Of a stretch of DNA of 64,000 bases, positions 52,970 through 64,000 are shown piece by piece (the stretch's first letter is position 1; each line of letters opens with the position of its first letter). The stretch is from assembly GCF_963678635.1 (NCBI RefSeq), contig NC_087063.1, positions 72,563,617-72,627,616 on the forward strand. Direction: 5' to 3'. The position numbers were made by a program, and so were the translations under genes. The notes under the pieces were generated by a model, which saw nothing but the letters and a program-made list of their open reading frames with translations, ran no database searches and was not told where the DNA came from. Source of the DNA: Symsagittifera roscoffensis. Its lineage: Eukaryota > Xenacoelomorpha > Acoela > Convolutidae.

Positions 52970-55658
52970 GAAGCTTGGACTCCTCACCGGACTGCTTTTC
53001 CGGAGGGTTGTCTCCGCTGTATACATGGAATCATTGATCGAGAGTAGTGATTTCATAAACTTCAAACACACGATTTGCACAAAAGATGGTAACTTGGTTA
53101 CGGTGTGATGCCATTTCAGCACCCATGGTGCTATCAGGCAACAACAAAAAAAAATTCCGGTTATTGAAAAGAGGTCTCTGTTTTTTTTTCTAACCGTGAT
53201 GTTATCAGGGCTGCCGGCCTTTCCGGTTTCAAATGGTTACAGCCTTCATATTTGATCCCCTTGTTCTAGCAAATACAAAGCGAGATTAGTCTTCCGAGAA
53301 TCAAAAAACCGAGCAGGAAGGAAACCAACTCCGCAAAACCCATCGTTCCAAAAAATGCAACCACATTGATTGCAACGGGCAGTAACTAATTCTCTTTGTA
53401 CAAACAGTTTGGGTTGCTGCTTGATGAAATTACTTCAGCAACGCTTCTGGTAGAGGATCATTCACTTTTGCCGAGTTTTTTGCAAGATATTTTTAAGAAG
53501 CAGGCGTACCCCGACTGTGTAGTCGGCTAACATGCTGATATTTTAGAAGACCTAAGAAACCAAATCTAAAATAGTTCGTTGACCAACGGACGCGTAGAGC
53601 TCACTGCTAACTCAGCGACTAATAATCGAAGAGCCACTTCCATGGTCCCACTTCGATCCTATCCCTTGAAAACTCCAATAATCCCAACCACTTGCAAGTT
53701 TCAAATTTTTCCATTTGCATCAAATAAAGAGCTTATGTTTAGGGTTTCAAAAACAATAATTACTAAAATTGGGGTGAGAGAGAAATCTTAAATTTGAAGA
53801 GGTTTATCAGATGCTTGCTTATTCTTGTTGCGTCGTCGGAATTGCCAATTGAATCAAATAACCTTTCATGCAGAGCCTGGTAACGCAAAAAAAAATTGAC
53901 CACTAGGAGTGGTACAGCAGCATGGAGGAACATAGCCTCAAGCTCTGCGTAGACGTAAGCCGATGTTGATGGAAACGTATAAACCTGTGTTACTTTCGCA
54001 AGGAGTCAAGCTCAACGATCAAAGGTATTTTTGAGTAAATTGCTGCGAAATTTTTACCCGCAATTCAGTACTTACTCGGTTTATTGTGTGCAGATAGAAT
54101 GTGGGCGAGGGGGAACAAATACATTTCTCGGATGAAGTGACGTTACGAAGCTAAAGTTTCGTAAAACATACCGAGGCTCTCTTTTTTGTTTCACCGAAAC
54201 TCATTTTTAAACTGCTACTATCTTCCAGTCAATTTTCAAGCGTCTAAAACTGACTGTGCTATGCAGGGTAATGAACTGCTATTTTGGTCCATAAAACTAC
54301 TACGCATTCTTGTTTGCCATCATGCTGTATTAATGATTCAAGAGGTGATTCATTGGCTGGAGAACGAGCATTAGCTAATTTTTGTTGTGCCGTAGCATCC
54401 TAACTCATAGTTTTCTTATTGAGTAACACAGTCAAGGTTCTATACGGCATACAACTAAAATAAGCTGATATTAACCCTGAAGATGATAAAAGTGGTCCAC
54501 TCAAAACTCAAAGCAATTAGCCCATCCCACAAGTAGAACGTAGCAGTGGAATCTATCATAACCATGAAAAAATAAAACTGGGCGTATGTGATGATAAAAG
54601 TTTGATCAATACTACTTCGATATCGAAATAAGTATTTGGAACTGAAATTGTTTGTTCCTAAGTATGAATAAACTTTTCGGATAGGCCGGACAATCAAAAT
54701 TTCACTCAACATTAATTTCAATTTTCCCGTAAGCGGGAACATTGAGTGTAATTCATCAATAGCACCAGTTAGTAATGCGTAAACAAACTGAGTTTGAAAA
54801 ACATCAGTGTAATTGAAACCTTTAAAGGTTAAAATTAATTTTCGCACAGATTCAGATTGCAGGCATGGAGCGATTGCTCGAGAACCACAAATTGCATGTT
54901 TTAGTTTTAGATGAGAAAATTAATTTGATAATTTTGAATAGACCTTAAAAGTTTCTTACGAATGCGGAACACCACAAACGTGATATCAGTGATAAATTTT
55001 TTTCCGCTGGAAGATTTATTCTTTTCCTGAAAGGAAAAAGTAAGATCTGAATTATGCAAGAGAACTTTAATATACTAGAAAAACAGAGTTTTTCTGAGCA
55101 GAAAACTGTGGTTTTGTGACGGGTTCCTTTTCTCGAAAAGCTTGCAACCACTCATTGGATTTGAGTCAGCGCACTACCGGCGGTGGATATTTGGCACTGT
55201 TTGGCCGAAGGCTCTCGGTTCTTAATATAAAAAGGAGAAATTCCTTAAGTTCATGGATTTTGGCCTTCAGTTTAAAATGATTTCTCGTAATTGAGGGATT
55301 CCAGCAAAACCAGTGAGCATGACCTTATACAACAATCAGAATTCCTTCAGGCAGGATACAAACCACTTAATTATGTAAAACTTGATTCAAGGTGGTCTTT
55401 TTTGAGATGGTATTTGTATGATAACGATGAAATGCAAGGAGAAAACTTGCTATCACAACAGCAAAGTTAATAAAATTCTCTCTGAAATGACCATTTTAAC
55501 TAGTGCAAAACGCTTTAGCTTTTTGTTTTAGATGCTTACAATGTTTTGACGTGAGACAGGTTTTTGCTCAAAAACTCCTATGGCTTATTGTACATCAGAC
55601 TGAAATATGTGAAGTCAGATGCTGGCAACTTATCTTTCCCAATTACCGCTGTTTTTAG
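52970..55658. other. gene-poor stretch
   Basis: No recognised repeat. Weak candidates: a 31-codon minus frame near 53030-53125 starting at ATG in a good context (CACCATGGG) with GNQVTIF-like residues, and the 130-codon minus frame at 54455-54847. Other frames are likely chance. Confidence 0.4.
54455..54847 (-). CDS. long open frame, possible exon
   Basis: A minus-strand frame of 130 codons without an ATG at its head, unusually long for this AT content. Its second half is hydrophobic and aromatic (FIITYAQFYFFMVMID), preceded by basic KVYSYLGTNNFSSKYLFRYR. It could be an exon of a membrane protein or chance; no splice sites are compelling and no family is recognised. Confidence 0.22.
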   Translation of the reverse strand: MRKLILTFKGFNYTDVFQTQFVYALLTGAIDELHSMFPLTGKLKLMLSEILIVRPIRKVYSYLGTNNFSSKYLFRYRSSIDQTFIITYAQFYFFMVMIDSTATFYLWDGLIALSFEWTTFIIFRVNISLF

Positions 55659-55832
55659 GTATGTCAGCTATCCTTCGCTCAAAAGAGCGGATTGCCAATC
55701 AACCGCGCTGCGAGAAGCTGGCCTATGTACTCATGCGCCTATGTACGTATGGTCCGGTCGGATTCAAAAAGTACGATGTATCTCAGTTTGATTTGTATTC
55801 AATCGAAAATCGCAATGAGTATCAGTGTCGGA
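55659..55832 (+). CDS. internal exon of an unknown host gene
   Basis: A 174-nt plus-strand exon between a pyrimidine-rich acceptor (CTGTTTTTAG, 55649-55658) and a full GTAAGT donor at 55833. A second AG lies 9 nt further in. It is open in one frame, phase 1 at both ends. GC is well above the flanks. The peptide is coding-like, with paired Cys (QPRCEKLAYVLMRLCTYGP) and SQFDLYSIENRNEYQCR. Family not recognised. Neighbouring exons were not found, so the gene has large introns or runs outside the window. Confidence 0.55.
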
Positions 55833-58081
55833 GTAAGTAGTGAAAAATTGAAAATACAAGAGTCCCGTACATCACTGTTGACGACAAAACGTCGTAAAAC
55901 CCAAAGAAACGACACTCGTTGGGCATTATAAAGAACTGTAATCAGTTTTGAAGTGAAGGCAGTCGGTTTGGATACGGGTTAAACTGGTTTTAGGTTTGGC
56001 ATATTTTCAACTCGAATTTTGTGCTTTTTACTTATCTGAGCGAACATGTCAATACAACTCAAGTCTTTATCCGTTTTGGCTTCAACTATTTGAGCTTTAA
56101 CCAAATTCTTATGTTCCTTGCTGACCAAAACTTTTTTCAATCTAACCTATTTTATAGCTGCGAACTTTTTATTTACAGTGAGCACATGAGTTTTTCATTT
56201 TTTTTCTCGACTTTTTCTGAACCCAATTTAGCTATCGTCAACTCCAAATTGCTTTACTCCCACTTTACTTGATACGCTAGAGAGATGAGAACTTTGAGGT
56301 GTTCCGATAGCTTTCCGTCAACGCTTTCCCGAAAAGCGATGAAACGGATGTTGCCTTTTTCCTCAGATCTTATATTTTTCCTACCCGTCTGCATTACCTC
56401 AACACGCGTTTTCGATACCAGGTCAAACCATTGTTTTAGTTTTTTTCACGAGATTATCTTATTTTACAGCTGTTTTGGCAATTTGAACAAGATCTTGTAG
56501 TTTTCAGAAAAACCACTACAGATTTTCTCATGTTTTTATATATTATCTTCGTTTTTGTTCTTTGAAAAAGTCCATGAACAAATCCATGAATAAATTTATG
56601 ATCATCGAGTAACTCAATGACTCAATTACCTCAAGACCCGAAAAGCTTCCGTACCTGCCCTCATTTATTTTTCATAACGTCGAAGTTTTCGAAAATGCTT
56701 TTCAAAACAACAGAAGGATGTATCAACCTGTAATCACATCTGTGTTGTAACAACTGTGTCGCATTGTAAGCAATGCAACACAGATTCAAGAATTGAGACG
56801 ACCTCATTAAGATTATGCTTCGCAGCTAAAACTCTAAAATTTTCAACTTGATGTTCTTGTAGGTTGTGGTGAGATTAATTATGTTGACGATCGCGTGTTG
56901 GTTGTTCTTCATTTTTTTGACCTCTTAGTCTTGACAACGATAGTTTTAAGGTAGTGGTCAAACGTGAGAATGATTCAAAAATTATTTGCTTTCCATCTTA
57001 TTGGGCTGGTAAAACAACAAATAGTGTTTGCGCAACTGCTCCTTCTTAATCTTATATTTCGATATCAGATGTTTGACTGTGCTGATAGCAAGACTAGCTG
57101 AACTGTTTTGTGCATCAAAATATATCTTCGATTTCCATCCGTTGACTTTACGCGGTAGTTTAAGCCCTGTAGCCTTTCAAATTGACTACAAGAAGATATT
57201 TAGACAAAGAGTTATTACTCCCTTTCATACTAATTGACTTAATTATAACATCGTGCCAAATCACGAAAATTGAGTTATGAACTAAAAAAATGATCTATAG
57301 TAAGGTTGCACGGTTTTAATGGGGTTAGCAGTTTTGGGGTTTAAACTTAGACCGGGAATGGCTAAGTAAGTATCCACAATCTCAATAAATCCATTAAGGT
57401 ATTCAACGGAAAAAGAAGTTATCAACAAAAACTATAAGGTTTTTAACCAAAAAAAAACGTTTGCTGCAGGTTTATAATTTTCAATTTTTTTTTGGGTAGA
57501 GTTGGTAGACGTACGTTGTATAAATTAAGTCACAATATCTTCAACCTCTCGGAAAATCCTGAGGTCGCCAGAATTTATAATCATTTATACCTATTGGGCT
57601 TACGATTTGATTGGAATTAGATTGAATTTTTCTAAAGTTTTTCGGTCGAAGTCGTTAGGGTTTTCTGAAACCCATATTTCGACCAATTTTGGGTTTTTAC
57701 TATTTTTGATAGCAGGGTGTTTACCGGGTTTGTGCAAATTGCTTTCAAAATTTTGGCCCAAAACTCACGGAAAAACTGTAACAGAAAAAAAACTAATTTT
57801 TTATCAGGGTTCAAACTTTTGCTCCTTAAAGTTTCAGTGAAAAAATGAGAGACTTGCTTTTTTAGAGTTTACATCAGATGAACTGATTTTTTTTTCAAAA
57901 CCTCTCTGATATGACCAAAAAACAGTCTTGTATTCAAGGACATTTTATCAAAACAACACTCGAAAAAGGGGAGTTGGGTAGTCTTACAGCGTTTTAGAGT
58001 TTTTTGGCTCTTCTCTGCGTCTGTCCCCACCCTCTGCATGCAAAAACACCCGCAGCGGTAGCCATGTGATTGCCCAAACCC
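55833..58081. other. gene-poor stretch
   Basis: Contains the candidate exon at 56269-56440 and a two-level hairpin at 56738-56785. The remainder is AT-rich without recognised content. Confidence 0.4.
56269..56440 (-). CDS. coding-like stretch, possible exon
   Basis: A minus-strand frame of nearly 60 codons with a balanced, charged peptide (WFDLVSKTRVEVMQTGRKN, FIAFRESVDGKLSEHLKVL) and a CAA|GTAAAG donor at 56268. Possible acceptors are GTAATGCAG or further upstream. No family recognised. The opposite-strand frame at 56285-56500 looks like its shadow. Confidence 0.28.
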
Positions 58082-58276
58082 CTACTGAATTAGCAGTTTC
58101 TGTGCTGGAGTCCCATCTGAGGTTGCAGTCTGTGTACAGACCTTTCCCTCTGAGGCAGTAGAAACTTCTCGCAAACTCCCACTAAGAAAAAGCCTTCTGT
58201 ATGCAGAGTAAATTCCCATTTGAGATTGGCGTATAGGGTCAGATATAATCTGACGTGTTGATAAAACTCTCGACAA
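58082..58276 (-). CDS. coding-like stretch, possible terminal exon
   Basis: A minus-strand frame of 64 codons in a GC-richer patch, ending at a stop at 58082. The content is coding-like (RQSQMGIYSAYRRLFLSG, REVSTASEGKVCTQTATSDG). An acceptor-like AACACGTCAG lies near its head. The GC-rich patch continues past the stop, which weakens the case. No family recognised. Confidence 0.28.
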   Translation of the reverse strand: MSRVLSTRQIISDPIRQSQMGIYSAYRRLFLSGSLREVSTASEGKVCTQTATSDGTPAQKLLIQ

Positions 58277-58291
58277 TATTTTTGTTTTGAT

Positions 58292-58734
58292 CAGGGGCGG
58301 ATCTAGGATTTTCTCGAGGGGGGGGGGCGGATTTTCAAAAAATTTTCGAAAATTTTGACGACCTTTTTTTTTTTTAGGTCGATCAGATTGATTTTCCGAG
58401 CTCTCCCAAAATAATAAAAAGACCCTGTCTTGGCCAAATTTTCTGCGCCGCAGGCAATTTTTTGAAAAACCAGGTCAAAAAAGCCGTTTTTGGGCACTTT
58501 TTGGAAAATTTTGACAAAAAAATTGCGTTTTTTTTGGCGCGCGCTCCCCCTCAAAATAAGTATATATTGGCGCCGAAGGCGCCTTTAGAAAAATTTTAGG
58601 GTCGGTCGGCCAAAAATGGATTTCTTAAAAAGTACCAAAGGGGGGACCCTTTGGGTTGGCAGGGGGTCGAATCCCTGAGGGGGGGCGTCCGCCCCCCCCC
58701 CCCCGCCTCCCCCCCCCCCCTAAATCCGCCCCTG
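58292..58734. mobile_element. hAT-like MITE, complete
   Basis: 443 bp with terminal inverted repeats CAGGGGCGGATCTAGG and CCTAAATCCGCCCCTG (15 of 16 matching), flanked by a perfect 8-bp duplication GTTTTGAT. Ends and duplication length are those of hAT DNA transposons. No transposase frame; non-autonomous. It contains G and C homopolymer runs (58318, 58690-58720) and the palindrome GGCGCCGAAGGCGCC. Confidence 0.88.
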
Positions 58735-61700
58735 GTTTTGATGTAAGTTCATCTAAAAAAAGGCCTAAAAGCTGGCTTGCTAACAGGGCGCATCACCAAA
58801 TTATGATGGCTCACGTTTTCTGCTATCTATGAGAAACTGAGTGTCGAAAACTGTGTTTGAGAATCATAAAAGGTAACACTTGATTGACAAGAACCTGGCA
58901 ATGAAGGCCGGCCGAAGCCGTTAATGGAAAAATCTAATTAGTTAAATAATTTAAAGAGTTTTTTTGAGGTTCGAGCCGAATTACGGAACGTTTATTTTCC
59001 ATCAATTTTGCATCATGTTTGATTTAGAATGAACTGACGTAGCTGGGAGTCGAACCAACGCCAAACCCGCGGGAAAAATGTTTTTAACCTGCAGTCTGAG
59101 ACTGATTTTGATCCATTGCAATTATAATTCATTTTTTTGTGCGGTTACTTTCTATATTGCCTTTTTACTCTCCCAGTTTGGTCAAAAATGCTTATCATAC
59201 AATTTGTAAACAAGAAAAAAAAACGCTAATCTTACACTTTCCATGCAATTTCATAAGTTAAAAAAATGTACGAAAGATCTATGACTGTTAATTTGCCATT
59301 TATGAAAACTGCATGAAAAGCATTTTTCAGTGTACCAATAATATTTTTTCTTTCTCGAACTTTTTGTTTGCATTCGTAACCAAACAAAAGGAACAAAGGT
59401 TTTGATTTTTCAAAACTTGAATTGCCTTATGTTTAACAATCTCCCATGTACAATGCATTGGTTGGTTTTCAAATGCAGGTGTTTGGTTTTCAAATTTGAA
59501 ATTGTGTAATGATGCCTAGCCCAAGGTATAGAAAAATTTGCAATACAAAAGGAGCAGGCTTTTTGAGCGTGTTTGAAAAAGCTGTCAAGAGAAACGGAAG
59601 AAAAACCAATTTTTATGTTTCCAGGACTACATTATGCACAAAAAATTGTACTTTCCGAGCAAATAGTTTGTTTAGCATTGAAAATGATACAAAAAAAAGG
59701 TTTTTGAAATTATTTTCTTGGTGTCACCACAATAATAGTCATACAATTTCCATTTGTGATTTCCCAAAACTATTTTTCTTTCTTGACGGTTGTACACAGA
59801 TTTATATGCCAATACAAGAAAAAATCAGTTGTAAGTTTCCATACACCATTTTTGCTAATATGTATAAGAGATAGGTGATACCATTTTTTTTAAAATTGAC
59901 TTATATTTTCAGCCCATGGAGGTCAACCCGGGTCGTTTCTATTTGCTCTGAACATTGACTGTCTAAACGTGTGAGAATTTTGTTACATGAGGTCTGCCTA
60001 TGATTGTTTTCGACCATGCCGCGACTAACTTTTCGACCAGCCAGACCGAGATACGGCAGTTCCAGACTTTGTCCACGACTCTAGACCCTGTTCAAATTGG
60101 ACTCAGGAAAGTTCCGGCCTGTTAAAACAAAAACCATTAAAATTCAGCCCAAGATCAGTCAGAATAGCCCAATTGAAACGGCGCGGAGAATAGTTTGTTT
60201 ATATCAATAAACTAAATCCACAAAAAACTAAACCCGGGACGGACGCCTGCATAATCCGTGGAGTGCGGTCAAAAAGTAGATAGCCTTTATTTCTTATCGT
60301 TCAAAAAGTAGACAAACACTATATTATCCAATCAGAATTGAGAAATGAAAGCAAAGTAAGGAAATAAAAACTTAAATTTTTTTTTGTTCCTGTTCTTATT
60401 TCTCATTGGTTCATATAATAGTCGTCTGCTTTATCATATGTCTATTTTATGGCTTGCCTACAATTTGCGAAGTAACCATAATCTGGGCACTGGTTCACTC
60501 TCATCCGAGTTCAAAAGTCACGTCCAAAACAAAAAAAAACTCTTGTCGCAAAAAAGCTTGCCTCGAGCCCCTGGAATCAAAAGAAACGAATTGAAATCTA
60601 TATAAAAATTTCTTTCATCACCGTCGCTGAATACAGGCAAATAAATTTTCAGGAGAAGCGCGCTACAAAATTGGTTCGAAAAACGTGAGAGCCCAAAGAA
60701 CGACAAAAGATATGCAAAACAAGCGGTTTTTCTTATCAGATTTATTTTGGGCTTCTAGTCCGAGACACAATTATTTATAAATTTTTTCCTGTGTGTTCTC
60801 GTCGTCCCACGAACTGCTCCGCAATAATACTCCTCTAGCTTCTATCTTTTGCTTTTCGTTTTCATATCTGATTCGGTTTTATTGATTACGATAATCTCCG
60901 TCTCTTTTTTGTGTTTTTGTTTGTTCATCAATTTTTTCTATTCTCGGTGACGGTGGTCTAATCGGGGTCGTGCGTTAATTAATGGGTAATATTTGAATGT
61001 CATTACTATCCTTTGTGAATCCTTTGTGAATACTGTTACTGTCTCTCAGTTAAATAATTATCCTATGATGACGTGTCTCGTCTGTTCTGGTACCGTCAAG
61101 GTCACCGTATAATAATGGCTTTGCAGGCCGAAACTAAATCATTAACCACATAAGTAACTTACTATGGCTGATGTATAAATAATTGCATAATGTAATATTA
61201 TAATAATAATCCAGATGGATAACAATTATAATCCCGCGAAGTCGAGAACTAAAGGTCAAAAACTGCATTTTTTTGGATCGCGAACAAACTAAAGCAATCA
61301 TTGATATAGTTGAAGCAGGAATTTATTAAAGCAGCGAAAAAGTTGCTTAAAATTTTTGCAAAATCATTGGGGCATTTGCTGATCGCAAAGTATGATCATG
61401 TGAGTTTTGTGCTAAGTGTAGCCGGAAAAAGACTGTTCAAACAAAGCACGCATTGCATAAAATCATGTTTCTGACTTAGAACGAGAGACAACCATAACTT
61501 TCAAATCCGACACACCAAGCCCATATGATGGATAATTGATTTTTAAAAAGTACTGCGAGAGCTGCAATAACTTCAAACATTTTCAACTTCAATAAACTTC
61601 CCTCAGATTTCATTAAAACTAACAAAGAAACATCAGAAGAACTTGAATTTCAGCGACGAAGCTGGCTTAAACAAGATGTTACTCATAACCTTACCAAAAA

Positions 61701-62639
61701 CATGGTTGTGCTGGATCTTCCAAACAATTTATTGCTCGTTTCGACCATTGAATGTCGAACGTTGTTATTGGATGCGTTTCAGTTTTTTTCCACGCAGACT
61801 CGGGTACCGAAAATAACCATCACATGAAGTCAAGCCATATATAATTCAATGATATATTTATTGAATTCTACTGCATTTTGAGCTGAGCAAGCTTGCATAT
61901 CACCTGATTTGCAAAAAATTCTAGATAAAAATGTTTGGAGCCTTACAAGCATTTGCATTTTTTTGGGAAGTTTTAATTTGAGCTTACATCCTAAAAACTG
62001 GTGAGTTCATTTTCTTTAAGCTTAAGGAGACACACGGGCGCACTTATTCTGAAGTAACTACTTTCGAGCCTGTTAGCCTCCGTAATCTTGGACCAGGCGA
62101 ACTCACCCATCAAAAAATTGCATCATGCAAATACTGATAAAATTTCAAACAAAGTAAAAATATGATCAAACTTGAAAGAAAAGAGTTTGAAAAAATTGAG
62201 TTAAATTCATTTTATCCGGTTAAAGTATAATAGTGGTATTGAAGCTTGTTCAGCTCAAATTTGATAAAACATGAAAACATGCGTGAACAAAAAACTCAAC
62301 TTATTTAAGTATGCCATCAGAGTTCGAAGAATTTTTGCTGCCTACTTCAAGATGATTATCTCAAAAACCCAAATATTTGTACAAAGAAATAGATTTTATG
62401 ACAAACTTGGTAAAAAAAACGTGCTCTCGTTGGGCTTTTTCTCCACAAAATTTCAACTTCTTAACTACGAATTATGGGCAAAACATTTTTTAATCAACCG
62501 GATGATATTATTTTCTTGAGCTCAAACATAAAACAAAATGTTGCACCTGTAATCTTTTGTCTCAAAAAAGCGCTCATAGGTATAAATATCTTGTTCTCAT
62601 TTTAGATTTAAATTTGTATCAAATTAAAAGGTTGATTGA
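58735..62639. other. gene-free stretch with a family D copy
   Basis: Family D copy at 59170-59945. Near 59045-59070 the minus strand carries a perfect tRNA B-box-like word (GGTTCGACTCCC) without an A box or foldable tRNA, probably a tRNA or SINE relic. TTCGACCA-type words lie near 60010-60050. No exon supported. Confidence 0.45.
59170..59945 (+). repeat. family D repeat, copy 2
   Basis: Shares with 28942-29855 the TGCTTATCATACAATTT-type start, CCATGCAATTTCAT words and the GAGGTCAACCCGGGTC end. The 121-codon open frame at 59509-59874 lies inside it and is likely chance. Confidence 0.5.
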
Positions 62640-63105
62640 GAGTGGTATAATGCTTTCCTCTTATCTCTCTTTTTTCTGAGAATTAGCCGCAAGATTTCTT
62701 GTGATGTTATTAGAAGTTGAAAACGGCAATTTATTGGCGTAAACCAATTATTTTTCCGACTTTTGAAGTCTGTGACTATTCTTAGTATTTTAATTGGAGT
62801 CCAAAGATTGTCAATGTAGTCAAGTTGGGATAATTAATGCGCAATATTTTTAGTACTATCAACGCGTAAGCGGAAACTTAACCCTTCTTGGAAATTGTTA
62901 CAAATTCAATTGAGGCATGCTATTTGACATATTTGATAAATATATCACTTTCTACTTTAGATACCGTGTGAGTGATGGTTTTTACAAAAAAAATCTGACA
63001 ACACAAAAATTCTGACAACACAACTTCAATTCTTCTCAAGCGAACACTATTCCATATACCATAAGAGGCAGTCGGCTTTGTCCTGATACGAACAGTCTTG
63101 TTTGT
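62640..63105 (+). repeat. family B repeat with family A-like end, right copy
   Basis: Matches 27-420 in its first ~190 bp. From about 62826 it follows the inverted family A interior (CAACGCGTAAGCGGAAAC) to a GATACGAACAGTCTTGTTTG end at about 63105. It therefore looks like a composite or an ancestral form of family A. Confidence 0.6.
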
Positions 63106-64000
63106 CTTAGACAGGCCTACCCTTCTGATTACTATCGCTTTCCTCTGAAGGACTAGACTACTCTCATTTGTGGCGCGAGACATAGAATGTGGGTTTTCCG
63201 AAATTTGCCAGCCAAGATCATTATCTGTAGCAACTTTAATCCGATTTTTATGCAGTTTTCAGGACCCAAAGCTTAACATCTTGGATGCTTTCGCCAAATC
63301 ATGATAACTCATGAATGTTAATTGTTTCCTTTTTTTCAGTCATAAAGTCTCATAAATGTTTTTTTCCTGTTGTTTTTTTTAATTGTTGTGGAAAAAATTT
63401 TCCAGGAACCTCAAAAAAATAAATATTGTTCCGATTTTTGAAGAAAGTGAGGAATACGCATGCCTAGGAAGGTTTTTCTCATTCAGACCAATTTTAGAAA
63501 ACTTGATTGCGTAAGGGTTTCAATCCGGAAATCTTCGGAATGCCAAGCGAGTATGTTTGCATAACTAGACTAAAATACCAATGATTTTGCTATTCAAACA
63601 GATTTTGATTACGCCGAACAATTTATGCGTGGCAAATTATTCGCATTCATAATCGTTTCAAATTGAAATGAAGCAAGCTAATTGGTCTTAATAGTTCCAT
63701 AAACGACTCAAGTTTTAACACATTTGATATTATCAGGTTAAAGTTTGTAGTTTGTAAGAGTTCCCAAAAACTAATTGAGACCAATGAATGGGCAGTCGGG
63801 ACATTCCGAGTTTGGCCCTGCTACGAGCAATTTTGTTGACTTTCCCTGTGTTCTGGTTATTTTGGAATTTTGGAATGCACTTTGAAACCACAAATGTGCA
63901 AGTTATTTGATGACATTGCATGGTGTTATGTTGACAATGTTTTCCGAGATCAATACACTTGTGGTGAACAAAAGTCAGTAATTCAGAGAATTTAATCAAG
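63106..64000. other. gene-free end of window
   Basis: A short inverted family A end fragment lies at about 63786-63838 (GGGCAGTCGGGACATTCCGAG ... GCTACGAGCAATTTTGTTG). Otherwise nothing recognised. Confidence 0.5.

Noticed and set aside
59041-59075. tRNA gene on the minus strand
   Set aside because: GGTTCGACTCCC matches a B box, but no A box, acceptor stem or anticodon arm can be formed around it; probably a tRNA or SINE relic.
59509-59874. 121-codon plus ORF
   Set aside because: It lies inside family D repeat DNA, has AT-driven Lys/Phe/Asn content and no counterpart in the other copy.
1-64000. CRISPR array, bacterial operon or phage region
   Set aside because: No regularly spaced short repeats, no Shine-Dalgarno-led gene clusters; splice signals and retroelements show eukaryotic nuclear DNA.

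Overview
The window is nuclear DNA of a eukaryote, most likely an invertebrate animal. It is AT-rich, has spliced coding exons with GT/AG borders, and is dominated by transposable elements with almost no compact genes. The species cannot be named from the sequence. No bacterial operons, rRNA genes, complete tRNA genes or CRISPR arrays were seen.

The main object is one very large LTR retroelement lying on the minus strand at 32826-51683 (18,858 bp). Its two 410-bp LTRs (32826-33235 and 51274-51683) appear identical on reading, start TG and end CA, and are flanked by the 4-bp duplication TAAC. It is therefore a recent insertion. It landed inside an older copy of a dispersed repeat (family A), whose halves remain at 32593-32825 and 51684-51989. 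Read right to left, the element carries: LTR; a primer-binding site; a leader with imperfect repeats and a 77-codon ORF; ORF A (155 aa, basic); ORF B (574 aa, unknown); Gag with a CCHC knuckle; protease, reverse transcriptase, RNase H and integrase in Ty3/gypsy order; a small double-membrane-segment ORF leading into a proline/glutamine-rich frame; an envelope-like glycoprotein (710 aa) with a 159-aa membrane-anchor tail; a 602-aa ORF of unknown function; a 1.6-kb 3' region with coding-like antisense frames; LTR. Typical Ty3/gypsy elements are 5-10 kb with two or three genes, so about half of this element is extra content.

The most unusual feature is how the reading frames are divided. ORF B, Gag, PR-RT-RH and IN all lie in one frame, separated only by TAA codons (47858, tandem 46151 and 46148, 43430). 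The membrane-segment frame at 40573-39242 is likewise one frame cut by three TAA codons. The envelope-like frame is cut by a TGA just before its membrane anchor. Elsewhere the genes touch or overlap by a few bases (ORF A/ORF B 26 nt, P/Q-rich frame/env 13 nt, env tail/602-aa ORF 4 nt as ATGA). Either stop codons are used programmatically here, or the copy is decaying by C-to-T change at CAA and CGA codons. Related copies would separate these.

Outside the element, host-gene evidence is thin. There is an ATG first exon at 3300-3635 (minus), a minus-strand gene with exons near 30407, 30191 and a terminal exon at 26775-27129, a good internal exon on plus at 55659-55832, and several weaker coding-like stretches. 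The rest is repeats: at least ten family A copies with hairpin ends, hAT-like MITEs with CAGGGGCGGAT ends and 8-bp duplications, a foldback element at 28281-28650, other dispersed families, and a diverged LTR end of a relative of the large element beside a 200-N assembly gap at 52673-52872.
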